A stretch of DNA of 64,000 nt from positions 1 to 64,000 of the forward strand of contig JAFRQF010000011.1 in NCBI GenBank assembly GCA_017428765.1, written 5' to 3'. Numbering within the stretch: the first letter of the stretch is position 1; each line of letters starts with the position of its first letter. Shown one piece after another: positions 6,525 to 16,131 of the stretch. The notes beneath the pieces were generated by a model that was not told the origin of the DNA, did no database searches, and saw only the letters and a program-made list of their open reading frames with translations. Source of the stretch: Erysipelotrichaceae bacterium (GTDB taxonomy: Bacteria; Bacillota_I; Bacilli_A; Erysipelotrichales; Erysipelotrichaceae). The position numbers were made by a program, and so were the translations under genes.

Positions 6525-8450
6525 ATGGCAAATACATATGATGATAACAGTATCGAGATCTTAGAAGGTCTTGAAGCGGTCCGTAAAAGACCGGGCATGT
6601 ATATCGGTTCTGTCGACGCCAGAGGTCTGCACCATCTGGTGTGGGAGATCGTCGATAACGCGATCGATGAAGCGATCAACGGTTTTGGGGACGAAATAAT
6701 CATTCAGATCAACAAAGACGGTTCCTGTACCGTCACTGATTATGGCCGCGGTATGCCGGTCGGAATGCATAAATCCGGCAAGAACACCCTGCAGGTCATT
6801 TTTACCGTCTTGCATGCGGGCGGCAAGTTCTCCGATCAGGGCGGCTATAAGACGGCCGGCGGTCTTCATGGCGTCGGTGCTTCCGTCGTCAATGCCTTAT
6901 CGGAATGGCTCGAAGTCGAAGTCTGCCGTGATAAGAAACGTTATCTGATGCGTTTTGAAAACGGCGGCAAGAAGGTCTACAAGCTCAAAGAGCTGGGAGC
7001 GACCAATCGCACCGGTTCCAAGGTCACTTTCAAGCCGGATAAGAAGATCTTCCAGACGACCAATTTCAATTTCCAGACGATCGTCGAACGTGCGCAGGAA
7101 GAGGCTTTCTTACTGAAAAATGTAAAGCTCGTCGTAAAGGACGAAAGATCCAATGAATCTCAGGAATTCCTGTACAAGGAAGGCCTCAAGGCCTTTATGG
7201 AATACCTCCATGAAGATAAGGACGTCTTACATGATACCGTCACGTTCTCCGGTGAAAAAGACGGAATGAGCGTGGATATCGCTTTCCAATACACGGACGG
7301 CTATCAGGAGAATACCTTCTCCTATGTCAATCTGGTAAGGACAGGCGATGGCGGTACGCATGAGGTCGGCTATAAGACGGCTTTCACCAAGGTCATCAAC
7401 GAATTCGCCAGAGAGACCGGTCTTCTGAAAGAAAAAGACAAGAACTTTGAAGGAAGCGATGTCAGAGAAGGTCTGACTTCGATCATTTCCTGCGCGGTCC
7501 CTGAATCCATACTGCAGTTTGAAGGTCAGACAAAAGGGAAGCTCGGTACACCGGAAGCCAAGACGATCGTGGATTCGATCGTTTCCGAACAGCTGACGTA
7601 TTATCTGCACGAAAACAAAGAGACAGCGATACAGCTGATCAAAAAGATACAAAGAGCCGCCTTGGCCAGAGAAGCGGCCAGAAAGGCAAAAGATGAGGCC
7701 CGTTCCGGCAAGAAGTCTTCGACTAAAGCCAAAGAGATCCTTTCGGGAAAACTGGCTCCTGCCCAGTCGAAGGATTCTTCCAAGCTCGAGCTTTTCCTGG
7801 TCGAGGGTGATTCAGCCGGCGGTTCCGCCAAGAAGTGCCGTGATTCTTCCTTCCAGGCTATCCTGCCGTTACGTGGCAAGGTCTTGAATACGGAAAGAGC
7901 GGCAGTCTCCGAGATCGAGAAAAACGAAGAACTCAACACCATCATCCATTGCATAGGAGCGGGTGTCGGTCCGCATTTCAATATCGATGATATCCATTAT
8001 GAAAAAGTCGTCATCATGACCGATGCCGATACCGATGGTGCCCATATCCAGGTCCTGCTTCTGACGTTCTTCTACCGATTCATGAGAGAACTGATCGAGA
8101 CGGGACATGTCTACATCGCCATGCCGCCTTTGTACGGCATTCTGAAAGGCAAGGAAACGGTATATCTGTATTCCGATGACGAACTTGCCAGATTCAAGGC
8201 GGAAAACGGCGAGCGTTTCGAGATACAGAGATACAAGGGTCTCGGTGAGATGGATGCCGACCAGCTCTGGGATACGACGATGGATCCCGCAAAACGCACT
8301 CTGATCCAGGTTTCGATCGAAGATGCGGCGCTTTGCGAAAGAAGGATCTCCGTTTTGATGGGCAACAATGCCGAGATACGAAGAAAGTGGATCGATGACA
8401 ATATCGATTTCACATTGGAAGAAGATTACAGAGTAACAAGAAATGGCTAA
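6525..8450 (+). CDS. parE: DNA topoisomerase IV subunit B
   Basis: The 641-residue protein holds the GHKL ATPase domain (EIVDNAIDEA, DYGRGMPVG, GGLHGVGASVVNA), the transducer domain, and the TOPRIM domain (EGDSAGGSAKKCRD, MTDADTDGAHI) of type IIA topoisomerases. With ParC it decatenates daughter chromosomes. Assignment to ParE rather than GyrB rests on the parC gene that overlaps its end by 8 bases, the plsY neighbour and the length. The ATG at 6525 (MANTYDDNS) is chosen; a frame extension to 6456 lies upstream of the promoter and is not used. Translation probably starts on a leaderless message. Confidence 0.93.
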   Translation: MANTYDDNSIEILEGLEAVRKRPGMYIGSVDARGLHHLVWEIVDNAIDEAINGFGDEIIIQINKDGSCTVTDYGRGMPVGMHKSGKNTLQVIFTVLHAGGKFSDQGGYKTAGGLHGVGASVVNALSEWLEVEVCRDKKRYLMRFENGGKKVYKLKELGATNRTGSKVTFKPDKKIFQTTNFNFQTIVERAQEEAFLLKNVKLVVKDERSNESQEFLYKEGLKAFMEYLHEDKDVLHDTVTFSGEKDGMSVDIAFQYTDGYQENTFSYVNLVRTGDGGTHEVGYKTAFTKVINEFARETGLLKEKDKNFEGSDVREGLTSIISCAVPESILQFEGQTKGKLGTPEAKTIVDSIVSEQLTYYLHENKETAIQLIKKIQRAALAREAARKAKDEARSGKKSSTKAKEILSGKLAPAQSKDSSKLELFLVEGDSAGGSAKKCRDSSFQAILPLRGKVLNTERAAVSEIEKNEELNTIIHCIGAGVGPHFNIDDIHYEKVVIMTDADTDGAHIQVLLLTFFYRFMRELIETGHVYIAMPPLYGILKGKETVYLYSDDELARFKAENGERFEIQRYKGLGEMDADQLWDTTMDPAKRTLIQVSIEDAALCERRISVLMGNNAEIRRKWIDDNIDFTLEEDYRVTRNG

Positions 8451-10947
8451 ACGTAAGAAAGAAGAGATCATAGAGAGTTTTCTTAATGAAACGCTGGACG
8501 ACATCATGTCGGACCGTTTTGGCAGTTACTCCAAATACATCATTCAGGAAAGAGCGCTTCCGGATGCCAGAGACGGTCTGAAGCCGGTACAGAGAAGGAT
8601 CTTATATTCGATGTATATCGACGGCAACGTCTACGAAAAGCCGCACCGCAAGTCCGCCAAGACGGTAGGAAGCGTCATGGGTACCTTCCATCCGCATGGT
8701 GATTCTTCCATCTATGAAGCGATGGTCAGGATGTCGCAGGACTGGAAGATCAATGTTCCTTTGATCGATATGCACGGCAATAACGGTTCGATCGACGATG
8801 ACCCGCCGGCTGCCATGCGTTACACCGAGGCAAGGCTTGCCAAAAATGCGGGCTGGCTTCTGGATGACATCAATTATGACTCGGTCGCCATGACCAACAA
8901 CTACGATGATACCCATCTGGAGCCGACGGTGCTTCCGACCAGATATCCTTTATTGCTGGTAAACGGATCGACAGGTATCGCATCAGGTTATGCGACCAAC
9001 ATCGCACCGCACAACTTCAACGAAGTCATTTCCGCCACCATCCACCGTCTGCAGGATCCTGAATGTTCTTTGGACGATCTGATGGAATATATCAAAGGTC
9101 CGGATTTCCCGACCGGCGGTATCGTGCAGGGCAAAAAGCAGATCAGAGATATCTTCGAAACAGGTAGGGGCAAGGTCGTCGTACGTTCCAAATGCGAGAT
9201 CGTCGAAAGCAAGACCGGTTCTTCGATCATCGTTTCCGAGATCCCTTATGAAGTCATCAAGTCGCAGCTCGTAAAGAAGATCTCCGATATCTATCTTTCC
9301 AGACAGATCGAAGGGATCGTCGATGTCCGCGATGAGACGGGCAGGAACGGCCTTCGCATCGTGATCGAATGCAAGAAGGATGCCAACTGCGAAGCGATAC
9401 TCAATTACCTTTACAAGAATACGGATCTGCAGATCAACTATTCCTACAACAATGTCGCGATCGTCAATCATAAGCCGGTCCTGATGTCTCTGACCGCAGC
9501 TTTGGACGCTTTCATCGAACACAGAAGAGAAGTCGTTCTGAACCGTTCGCGTTATTTAAGAGACAAGAAGAAGGCAAGACTTCACATCATCGAAGGTCTG
9601 ATCAAGGCGATCTCGATCTTAGATGATGTCATCGCTCTGATACGCAAGTCCAAAGATAAGAAAGATGCCAAAGAGCGTCTGAAAGAAGCTTTCTTATTCA
9701 CGGAAGAACAGGCGGAAGCGATCGTAACGCTGCGTCTGTATCGCCTGTCCAATACCGATATCCTGACTCTGAAGGAAGAAAACAGGACGCTGGTCAAGGA
9801 GATCAGCGAGCTCAATGCCATCCTGTCTTCAAGAGAAGTCCTGGATTCCGTTCTGGTCTCCGAACTCAAGGAAGTCAACGAAACGATGGTCCTTCCAAGA
9901 CGCACGAAGATCGAAGAGGAAGTCGAAGAGATCGTCGTCGACAAGCTGGCGATGATCCCGAATGAGGCCTGTTACATCTCGATCTCAAGAGACGGCTATC
10001 TCAAGCGTTTTTCGGAGCGTGCTTTCAATGCCAATACCGGCACCATCCCTTCGGTCAAGGAAGGGGATGCGCTCATCGGTATCCGCTCTTGCGATACGCT
10101 GGATACGTTGTTGCTGTTCTCTTCAAGAGGAAGCTATGCGTATCTGCCGGTCTATAAGATCGATGAATGCAAGTTCAAAGATATCGGTAAGCATGTCTCA
10201 CATTATGTGCGCATGGAAGGCAATGAGAAATTCATCGGTGCCTGCATCGTGAAGAATTTCGATACCTTTGCCTTTGTGATCACGGCGACCAAGAATGGCA
10301 TGATCAAGAAGACATCGATCCCGCGTTTCAATGTCGAACGCTCTTCCAAATACCTGACTGCCATGAAGCTCAAGGCCAATGATGAAGTGGTCAGCGTATG
10401 CATCGCATATGACGGCGATGATCTGATACTGATCTCGAAAGACGGCTATTGCAACAAGTATTCTTCCGATATCCTTTCGGATCTTGCGGCCAAGGCACAG
10501 GGCGTCATCGGCATGAACGTGAAGAATGATGAACTTTCCTGCGTCGTTGCGGATCACCACGATTCCAAGGAACTGCTGCTGTCTACCGATAAAGGCGGTT
10601 TCAAGCGCATCCATACGGAAAAGCTCGATCTGACATCGCGCAACACCAAGGGCTATCGCGTCTTCCGCCAGATCAAATCCAGACCCCACAGCGTAAACAA
10701 GGCTTCCATGGTCTCCAGTTACAATACACTTTATGTGTATAATGAAGGAAAGCTGGATGAGATGACGGTCTCTGAGGTCCCGTTCATGGATCTGGAACAG
10801 TCATTCTCTTCGCCAAGAGAGCTTAATGAGAACTATTTCTATATCTCGAAGGACATGAATGATATCGTGACCGTAGAGATCATCGATATCCCTGAGGGTT
10901 ATTACGATACGCAGGAAGAAAACGAACAGACTTCCTTATTTGACTGA
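8443..10947 (+). CDS. parC: DNA topoisomerase IV subunit A
   Basis: The 834-residue breakage-reunion subunit carries the catalytic tyrosine (Y127 in AAMRYTEAR). The quinolone-determining region HPHGDSSIYEA (residues 83-93) carries the usual sensitive-type Ser and Glu. The C-terminal half has the repeated beta-pinwheel blades (for example GYLKRFSERAFN, GMIKKTSIPRFN, GGFKRIHTEKL). It starts inside the end of parE (8-base overlap) and is translationally coupled. The acidic end EENEQTSLFD overlaps the region before yqeG. Confidence 0.94.
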   Translation: MAKRKKEEIIESFLNETLDDIMSDRFGSYSKYIIQERALPDARDGLKPVQRRILYSMYIDGNVYEKPHRKSAKTVGSVMGTFHPHGDSSIYEAMVRMSQDWKINVPLIDMHGNNGSIDDDPPAAMRYTEARLAKNAGWLLDDINYDSVAMTNNYDDTHLEPTVLPTRYPLLLVNGSTGIASGYATNIAPHNFNEVISATIHRLQDPECSLDDLMEYIKGPDFPTGGIVQGKKQIRDIFETGRGKVVVRSKCEIVESKTGSSIIVSEIPYEVIKSQLVKKISDIYLSRQIEGIVDVRDETGRNGLRIVIECKKDANCEAILNYLYKNTDLQINYSYNNVAIVNHKPVLMSLTAALDAFIEHRREVVLNRSRYLRDKKKARLHIIEGLIKAISILDDVIALIRKSKDKKDAKERLKEAFLFTEEQAEAIVTLRLYRLSNTDILTLKEENRTLVKEISELNAILSSREVLDSVLVSELKEVNETMVLPRRTKIEEEVEEIVVDKLAMIPNEACYISISRDGYLKRFSERAFNANTGTIPSVKEGDALIGIRSCDTLDTLLLFSSRGSYAYLPVYKIDECKFKDIGKHVSHYVRMEGNEKFIGACIVKNFDTFAFVITATKNGMIKKTSIPRFNVERSSKYLTAMKLKANDEVVSVCIAYDGDDLILISKDGYCNKYSSDILSDLAAKAQGVIGMNVKNDELSCVVADHHDSKELLLSTDKGGFKRIHTEKLDLTSRNTKGYRVFRQIKSRPHSVNKASMVSSYNTLYVYNEGKLDEMTVSEVPFMDLEQSFSSPRELNENYFYISKDMNDIVTVEIIDIPEGYYDTQEENEQTSLFD

Positions 10948-10948
10948 T

Positions 10949-11446
10949 ATGTCATTATTCAGACCGAAACAGATATTGAATATCTTTACCGACCTTGATA
11001 TTCCTTACTACAGGAAACAAGGTTTTGATACCGTTTTGCTGGATGTGGACAACACGATCGCCATACCCAATACCGGCTCCTGCGATGAGCGGGCAAGAAA
11101 GTTCATCCGGGATCTTAAGGATGCGGGTTTCAGGGTCGTGATCTTTTCCAACAACAACAAGAAACGTGTTCAGATGTTTCTGGGCGATATGGATACCGAT
11201 TACTGGTATCTGGCTCTGAAACCTCTGCCGTTTTCCTATCGTGCCGTATGCAGAAAATTCAATACGACGCCTGAAAAGACGCTGGTCTTAGGCGATCAGC
11301 TGCTTACGGATATTCTTGGCGCGAATCTCAGCGGCTGCTATGGCATCTATTGCAAGCAGCTGCAGAAAAAGGATTCCAAGATGACAGCTTTCAACAGAAG
11401 GATAGAAAGATTTATTTGGAGAAACGTACTTCATGAAGAAATGTAA
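10949..11446 (+). CDS. yqeG: YqeG family HAD phosphatase
   Basis: The 165-residue HAD-superfamily hydrolase has motif I LDVDNTI (catalytic aspartates), motif II FSNNN and a distal GDQLLTDILGAN acidic motif, as in B. subtilis YqeG. Its physiological substrate is not established. The ATG at 10949 lies 1 base after the parC stop; a TTG 9 bases upstream is possible but less likely. It opens the conserved yqeG-yqeH-yhbY-yqeK-rsfS-yqeM cluster and overlaps yqeH by 14 bases. Confidence 0.88.
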   Translation: MSLFRPKQILNIFTDLDIPYYRKQGFDTVLLDVDNTIAIPNTGSCDERARKFIRDLKDAGFRVVIFSNNNKKRVQMFLGDMDTDYWYLALKPLPFSYRAVCRKFNTTPEKTLVLGDQLLTDILGANLSGCYGIYCKQLQKKDSKMTAFNRRIERFIWRNVLHEEM

Positions 11447-12476
11447 AGGATGCGGCATCGAACTGCAGACAAAAAACAAAGAGGCTCTCGGTTATGTTCC
11501 CGATCTGGAACAGGATTATTGCCAGCGCTGTTTCCGTCTGTCGCATTACGGCGATACGCAGCATTTGAAAACCAACCATGTCACGAATGAAAAGATCATC
11601 GACATCTACAACCGTTATTCCAACGCGCTGTTTGTCGTGATCATCGATATCCTGGATGCGTTCTGTCTCAAGGATGATGACCTGCTGGATATGTTCGCCA
11701 ACAAGGACGTCCTTTTGATCATCAACAAGACCGATCTGCTTCCGGAAAACATGTCCGACCGCAAGGTCGACAAGGTCTTCTCAAAGATGCTGTTCGATCT
11801 CAACCGCCGCTACGGCAACATCAAGGCTGCTTTGCTGTCCAACAAGTTCGAAGATAAGTTCAATGAACAGTTCCTTTCTTTGCTGGAGGACTTACACGCT
11901 ACGACTGTCGTCTTTGCCGGAAGGGCGAATGCCGGCAAATCGTCTTTGATCAACAAACTGATCCACGCCAAGTCTCTGACGACTTCCTTCTATCCGGGCA
12001 CGACCTTGGAAGAAGTGGAGATCTTCTATAAGAACTATCGTTTCATCGATACGCCGGGCCTTGTGGATGTCAACAACTACACGACCTATCTGAATATCGA
12101 AAAGTACAAACTGTCCAAGATCGACAAGATGATAAGACCGCAGAACTTCCAGCTGAATGAGCCGCAGTCTTATTTCTATGACGGATTGTTAAGAGTGGAC
12201 ATCATTCCGAAGACCAAGGCAAGTGTGACTTTCTATATCGCCAGTCAGAACAAGATCCATCGCACGAAGTATGAAAACGGCGATGACTATTACCAGAAAC
12301 ACTATTGTGAGTTCGTGCTCAGAGTCAAGCCGTTAGGCATCAAGGATCTTTCGATCAAAGACAGAAAACTCATCGTCATCAAAGGACTGGGCATGGTGAG
12401 GATCTCCGGTGAATGTCTGGCGTATATACACTCTCTGGCAAATTGCCGGATCTATGAATGTGAGGCGGATATCTGA
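11433..12476 (+). CDS. yqeH: Ribosome biogenesis GTPase YqeH (circularly permuted)
   Basis: The 347-residue GTPase has an N-terminal zinc finger (CKGCGIELQ...CQRC) and a circularly permuted G domain: the G4 motif NKTDLL precedes the P-loop GRANAGKSSLIN, then a G2 threonine in YPGTT and G3 DTPG. Permuted GTPases of this family act in assembly of the 30S subunit. A C-terminal TRAP-like domain follows. It overlaps yqeG and is followed by yhbY after 1 base. Confidence 0.93.
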   Translation: MKKCKGCGIELQTKNKEALGYVPDLEQDYCQRCFRLSHYGDTQHLKTNHVTNEKIIDIYNRYSNALFVVIIDILDAFCLKDDDLLDMFANKDVLLIINKTDLLPENMSDRKVDKVFSKMLFDLNRRYGNIKAALLSNKFEDKFNEQFLSLLEDLHATTVVFAGRANAGKSSLINKLIHAKSLTTSFYPGTTLEEVEIFYKNYRFIDTPGLVDVNNYTTYLNIEKYKLSKIDKMIRPQNFQLNEPQSYFYDGLLRVDIIPKTKASVTFYIASQNKIHRTKYENGDDYYQKHYCEFVLRVKPLGIKDLSIKDRKLIVIKGLGMVRISGECLAYIHSLANCRIYECEADI

Positions 12477-12477
12477 T

Positions 12478-12765
12478 ATGCTGAATGGAAAACAGAAACG
12501 TTATTTGAGAAGTCTGGCCGTCAATGAAAAAGCGATCTTTCAGATCGGAAAAGACGGCTTGAACGACAATCTCTATACATCTTTGAAAGAAGCCCTTAAG
12601 GCAAGGGAATTGGTGAAGGTCTCAGTACTTAAGACCTGCGAGACCGATATGCATGAGATCGCTGTCGAGCTTTGTGCCAATACCGGTGCCGAGCTTGTGC
12701 AGACGATCGGCAAGACGCTGGTCTTATACAAGAGGTCGAAGGAAAGAAAGATCATCCTTCCATGA
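12478..12765 (+). CDS. yhbY: YhbY family RNA-binding (CRM domain) protein
   Basis: The 95-residue protein is a single CRM domain, starting LNGKQKRYLRSLA and ending IGKTLVLYKRSKE, with the GKDG loop that contacts RNA. YhbY proteins associate with pre-50S ribosomal particles. The ATG at 12478 is chosen by homology to the family start; a longer frame reaches back into yqeH. In B. subtilis aroE lies before it and nadD after it; here both are missing. It overlaps yqeK by 4 bases (ATGA). Confidence 0.92.
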   Translation: MLNGKQKRYLRSLAVNEKAIFQIGKDGLNDNLYTSLKEALKARELVKVSVLKTCETDMHEIAVELCANTGAELVQTIGKTLVLYKRSKERKIILP

Positions 12766-13349
12766 ATCTTGAGACGATCAATTTTGATGATTTCATGTCG
12801 TATGACCATAAGGTCCGCAGAAAGATCCTCAACGATCCGGAACTGTTGAAGATCATGGTCAGAAAAAACATCAAGGAGAAGCGCTACCTACATTCGCTGT
12901 CGGTGGCCGCTCTGGCAAAAGAACTGGCTTTGTGTCATTATGTCGACCCTGAAAAAGCCTACATCGCCGGTCTTCTTCATGATGTGACGAAATATTTCAG
13001 CAATGAGGAACATGATGCCTATCTTGCTTACTACGATCCGGATAAGCTGTCTTATCCCGAATCGTGCAAACACTCGTTTTCAGCGAAGTATTTCCTGAAA
13101 GAGAAGCTGAATTATCATGACAGCGATGTGCTCAATGCGATCTATAATCATACGGTCTGTTTCTCAAAGGACAGACTGTCGATGATCTTGTATATCGCGG
13201 ACAAAAGAGAACCGCTGCGCGGGATCGATGATGATGTGGTCAAGGTCGCAAAGAAAGATCTGTCCAAGGGCTTTGAGATGCTCAGCTGGGATGTTGAGAG
13301 GTATTTGAGAGAAGTAAAGAATGAAAAATTTATTGGAAACAGCTTATGA
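12762..13349 (+). CDS. yqeK: HD-domain bis(5'-nucleosyl)-tetraphosphatase YqeK
   Basis: The 195-residue HD-domain hydrolase has the metal ligands in YLHSLSVA, GLLHDVTK (HD pair), HSFSAKYFL, YNHTV and ADKREP. YqeK enzymes cleave diadenosine tetraphosphate symmetrically to two ADP. It is usually fused or adjacent to nadD; here nadD is absent. The N-terminal 35 residues are an extra helical segment before the HD domain. It overlaps rsfS by 29 bases. Confidence 0.9.
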   Translation: MNLETINFDDFMSYDHKVRRKILNDPELLKIMVRKNIKEKRYLHSLSVAALAKELALCHYVDPEKAYIAGLLHDVTKYFSNEEHDAYLAYYDPDKLSYPESCKHSFSAKYFLKEKLNYHDSDVLNAIYNHTVCFSKDRLSMILYIADKREPLRGIDDDVVKVAKKDLSKGFEMLSWDVERYLREVKNEKFIGNSL

Positions 13350-13653
13350 TGCGATGGATGAAAAACAAGCCGCTGATCTGAAGATCATCGATTTTCGCGG
13401 TCAGTCGCCGTTCGTGGATTATTTCATCATCGGTTCGGCCCGCAATTACCGCATGGCAAGATCGATCATCGAGAATGTGGAAGAGAAAGCTCTTGAAGCA
13501 GGCTACGAAGTCAAACACAGCTATATCGATGATTCCAGCAAATGGCTTCTGATCGATCTCAACGATGTGGTCTGCCATGTGTTCTATGACGGAGAAAGGG
13601 AATACTACAATCTGGAAGGATTATGGAAGGATCTGCCAACTCTAGAGCTGTAA
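13321..13653 (+). CDS. rsfS: Ribosomal silencing factor RsfS
   Basis: The 110-residue RsfS/YbeB/YqeL protein binds ribosomal protein uL14 and blocks subunit joining during starvation. The characteristic core is present: DFRGQSPFVDYFIIGSA, then SSKWLLIDLNDVVCHVFYDGEREYYNLEGLW. Its start lies inside yqeK and its end overlaps the methyltransferase gene by 31 bases, so the three are translationally linked. Confidence 0.94.
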   Translation: MKNLLETAYDAMDEKQAADLKIIDFRGQSPFVDYFIIGSARNYRMARSIIENVEEKALEAGYEVKHSYIDDSSKWLLIDLNDVVCHVFYDGEREYYNLEGLWKDLPTLEL

Positions 13654-14324
13654 GCAACTACGAGATGCTTGCAAGATATTATGATGAGCTTCTTCAGGAT
13701 GAAGAAGCTTTATCGCTTTGGCTTGAATACATCGAAGAAGAAGATTTTCATACCGTACTGGAACTCGCTTCCGGATCCGGTGTCATGGCCAAGATCCTGA
13801 AGAAAAAGGGCTATGAAGTGACGGCTTCCGATATCTCGGAGCAGATGAAGGAAGTTTCCAGAGTCAATTTCGATGGCGAATATCTTCTTCTGAATATGAC
13901 GGATTACGATCTGAAGAAGAAATTCGATCTTGTCTTGTGCATCTGTGATTCGATCAATTATCTCTATGAAGAGGAACTTGATGCCTTCTTTAAATGCGCA
14001 TCGAAGCATCTGAACGAAAAGGGCAGACTGATCTTTGACATGCATGACATGAAAAGGATCGAAGAATTCAAGGAGCAGTATATCGAGGAAGGTTTCGTCT
14101 CCGGTGTTCCGTACCAATGGACGATAACGTCTGATGAATATGACGATACGCTGCATGAACATTTCACTTTCTATACGGAAGAGGGGATGATCGAAGAGAA
14201 CCATTCGCAGAACGTCTTTGATGTCGATACGATCAGAAGACACATGGAACCTTACTTCGAAATCCGTGTCATCGATGATTTTATCGAGGATGAAAAATTA
14301 CTTATCGTGGGGTATAAAAAATGA
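13623..14324 (+). CDS. SAM-dependent methyltransferase (YqeM-like)
   Basis: The 233-residue class I methyltransferase has motif I LELASGSGVMAKIL (SAM-binding), TASDISEQM (motif II) and FDLVLCICDSINYL. The start YEMLARYYDELL matches the YqeM family that follows rsfS in many Bacillota; its substrate is unknown. GGAAGG lies just before the ATG at 13623. The stop overlaps the mtnN start by 4 bases. Confidence 0.82.
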   Translation: MEGSANSRAVSNYEMLARYYDELLQDEEALSLWLEYIEEEDFHTVLELASGSGVMAKILKKKGYEVTASDISEQMKEVSRVNFDGEYLLLNMTDYDLKKKFDLVLCICDSINYLYEEELDAFFKCASKHLNEKGRLIFDMHDMKRIEEFKEQYIEEGFVSGVPYQWTITSDEYDDTLHEHFTFYTEEGMIEENHSQNVFDVDTIRRHMEPYFEIRVIDDFIEDEKLLIVGYKK

Positions 14325-15022
14325 TAGCTGTGATCTGTGCAATGAAGCAGGAAAGAGATGCATTGTTAAAGATGATGAAAGACGTAAAGAAGGTCAAGGG
14401 AAAGAAACTTCTTTACCATGGCGAAGATCTCGACAATGAATACTATACGGGAACGATCGAGGGAAAGCCCGTCGTTTTGAGCAGATGCGGGGTCGGCGAG
14501 GTCTATGCGACGATGTCCGCCATGCTGATGATCGAAAAATTCAAGCCGGAATTAGTCATCAACCTTGGCTGCGCCGGGTCTTTGAACGAAAACGTCCATG
14601 TCAATGACATCGTGGTCGCTGACCGTGTCGCAAGCTGGGATGTGGATGTCCCGGGTTGGACAAGAAGCATCGATTCTGAGACCTGTTCCTTCCCATGCGA
14701 TGAAAACATCGCTGCGATCGCAAAAAAACTCAGAGGAAAGCAGAAAGTCCATGTCGGAAACATCGTTACCGGGGATGAGTTCATCTACAAGAAGTCGCAG
14801 GTCAAAGAGATCCGCAAGTACTTCCCGAATGCCTTATGCGGTGAGATGGAAGGTTATGCGGTAGCCGGTGTTGCTTACGCCTTCAAGGTACCTGTCAGCA
14901 TCATCCGTTCGATCTCGGACGAGACGCTCATCCAGGGAAACTATAAAGAGTTTGATTTCAATCTTGAAATGGTCTGCGAAAGTGCGGCAAAGATCTGCCG
15001 GCAGATCATCAAGAGGTCCTGA
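14321..15022 (+). CDS. mtnN: 5'-methylthioadenosine/S-adenosylhomocysteine nucleosidase
   Basis: The 233-residue nucleosidase hydrolyses MTA, SAH and 5'-deoxyadenosine in methyl recycling. Signature parts are AVICAMKQE (catalytic Glu near residue 11), INLGCAGSL, GNIVTGDEFI, CGEMEGYAVA (purine/ribose Glu) and RSISDE (catalytic Asp). It directly follows a methyltransferase gene, which fits a SAM-recycling role. Confidence 0.93.
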   Translation: MIAVICAMKQERDALLKMMKDVKKVKGKKLLYHGEDLDNEYYTGTIEGKPVVLSRCGVGEVYATMSAMLMIEKFKPELVINLGCAGSLNENVHVNDIVVADRVASWDVDVPGWTRSIDSETCSFPCDENIAAIAKKLRGKQKVHVGNIVTGDEFIYKKSQVKEIRKYFPNALCGEMEGYAVAGVAYAFKVPVSIIRSISDETLIQGNYKEFDFNLEMVCESAAKICRQIIKRS

Positions 15023-15023
15023 T

Positions 15024-15524
15024 ATGAAAAAATGGTATAAAGAATCGTATTTCGATCGCAAAAACTGGATATTGGAAAATTTTGAGAAGCTTTCTTTGAA
15101 CAGCGAAGAAACGCTTCTTTTATTGCTGATCGACTTGTGCAAGTCGGCAAGAAGGCCGATCTCTTATGATTATCTGACTAAAAAACTGAACTTAAGCGTC
15201 AAACAGATCGATACGATCATCGCATCTTTGGTCGCAAAACACTATCTGAAGCTTTCGACCAATTCCAAGGGACTGGTCTTTGATATCGAAAGCATCTTCG
15301 AATTCGATCCGGAAAAATACGAGATCTCAGAAAACAAAGATCTTTACGATACGACGGAAGATGTCTTCGGCCGTCCGCTTTCATCGAGCGAATTACAGAA
15401 GATGAACGATCTGATCGAAGAATACGGACAGAAGCAGTTCATCGAAGCACTTCGCATTTCGGAAGCGCAGCGCAAGGTCAGGATGGCATATATCGAAGGG
15501 GTGCTCCGCAATGTCAAACAGTGA
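15024..15524 (+). CDS. dnaD: DnaD-like replication initiation protein
   Basis: The 166-residue protein has an N-terminal winged-helix segment (LSLNSEETLLLLLIDLC...ISYDYLTKKLNLSVKQI) and a C-terminal DnaD domain (FGRPLSSSELQKMNDLIEEYG...YIEGVLRN). DnaD loads the replicative helicase with DnaB and DnaI. It is shorter than B. subtilis DnaD (232 residues), mainly in the linker. The dnaD-nth order with a 14-base overlap is the same as in B. subtilis. The ATG at 15024 starts 1 base after mtnN. Confidence 0.85.
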   Translation: MKKWYKESYFDRKNWILENFEKLSLNSEETLLLLLIDLCKSARRPISYDYLTKKLNLSVKQIDTIIASLVAKHYLKLSTNSKGLVFDIESIFEFDPEKYEISENKDLYDTTEDVFGRPLSSSELQKMNDLIEEYGQKQFIEALRISEAQRKVRMAYIEGVLRNVKQ

Positions 15525-16131
15525 GTTCATCATGGAACATCTGCAGAAGATGTTCCCGGATGCCGTATGTGAACTTCATCATAAGTCGAACTTCGAACTG
15601 CTGATCGCCGTGGTACTTTCGGCACAGACGACCGATGAAAGAGTCAATTCGGTAACGCCTTCTTTGTTTGAACGCTATCCCGATGCCTATGCCTTAAGCA
15701 AGGCGAAACTTGAGGATGTCGAACAGATCATCCGTCCGATCGGTCTGTACCACAACAAAGCAGTCAATATCATCCGTTTATCTTCGGCACTGTGCGATTT
15801 CTATGAGGGACAGGTCCCGGAAAACAGAGAAGACCTTGAATCGCTTCCGGGCGTCGGCAGAAAGACGGCGAACGTGATCCTGAGCAATTGTTTCGATGTG
15901 CCGGCCTTTGCGGTCGATACGCATGTTTCAAGAGTCTCCAAGCGTCTGAAGATCGCCGATCCGGAAGATGATGTGAAAACGATCGAAGAAAAACTGATGA
16001 CGTATTTCCCGAAAGAAAGATGGGGGAAACTTCATCATCAGTTCATATTCTTTGGCAGATATAAGTGCAAGGCGGCGAAGCCGGAATGCACGGATTGTCC
16101 GTTTCAGAGCATCTGCGATCACTTTGCGTGA
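15511..16131 (+). CDS. nth: Endonuclease III (DNA glycosylase/AP lyase)
   Basis: The 206-residue base-excision repair enzyme has LLIAVVLSAQTTDERVN, the helix-hairpin-helix LPGVGRKTANVIL with catalytic Lys, AVDTHVSRVSKRL with catalytic Asp, and the iron-sulfur ligands C-x6-C-x2-C-x5-C near the C-terminus (CKAAKPECTDCPFQSIC). It removes oxidised pyrimidines. Its 3' end overlaps the convergent DUF1846 gene by 13 bases, leaving no room for a separate terminator. Confidence 0.95.
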   Translation: MSNSEFIMEHLQKMFPDAVCELHHKSNFELLIAVVLSAQTTDERVNSVTPSLFERYPDAYALSKAKLEDVEQIIRPIGLYHNKAVNIIRLSSALCDFYEGQVPENREDLESLPGVGRKTANVILSNCFDVPAFAVDTHVSRVSKRLKIADPEDDVKTIEEKLMTYFPKERWGKLHHQFIFFGRYKCKAAKPECTDCPFQSICDHFA

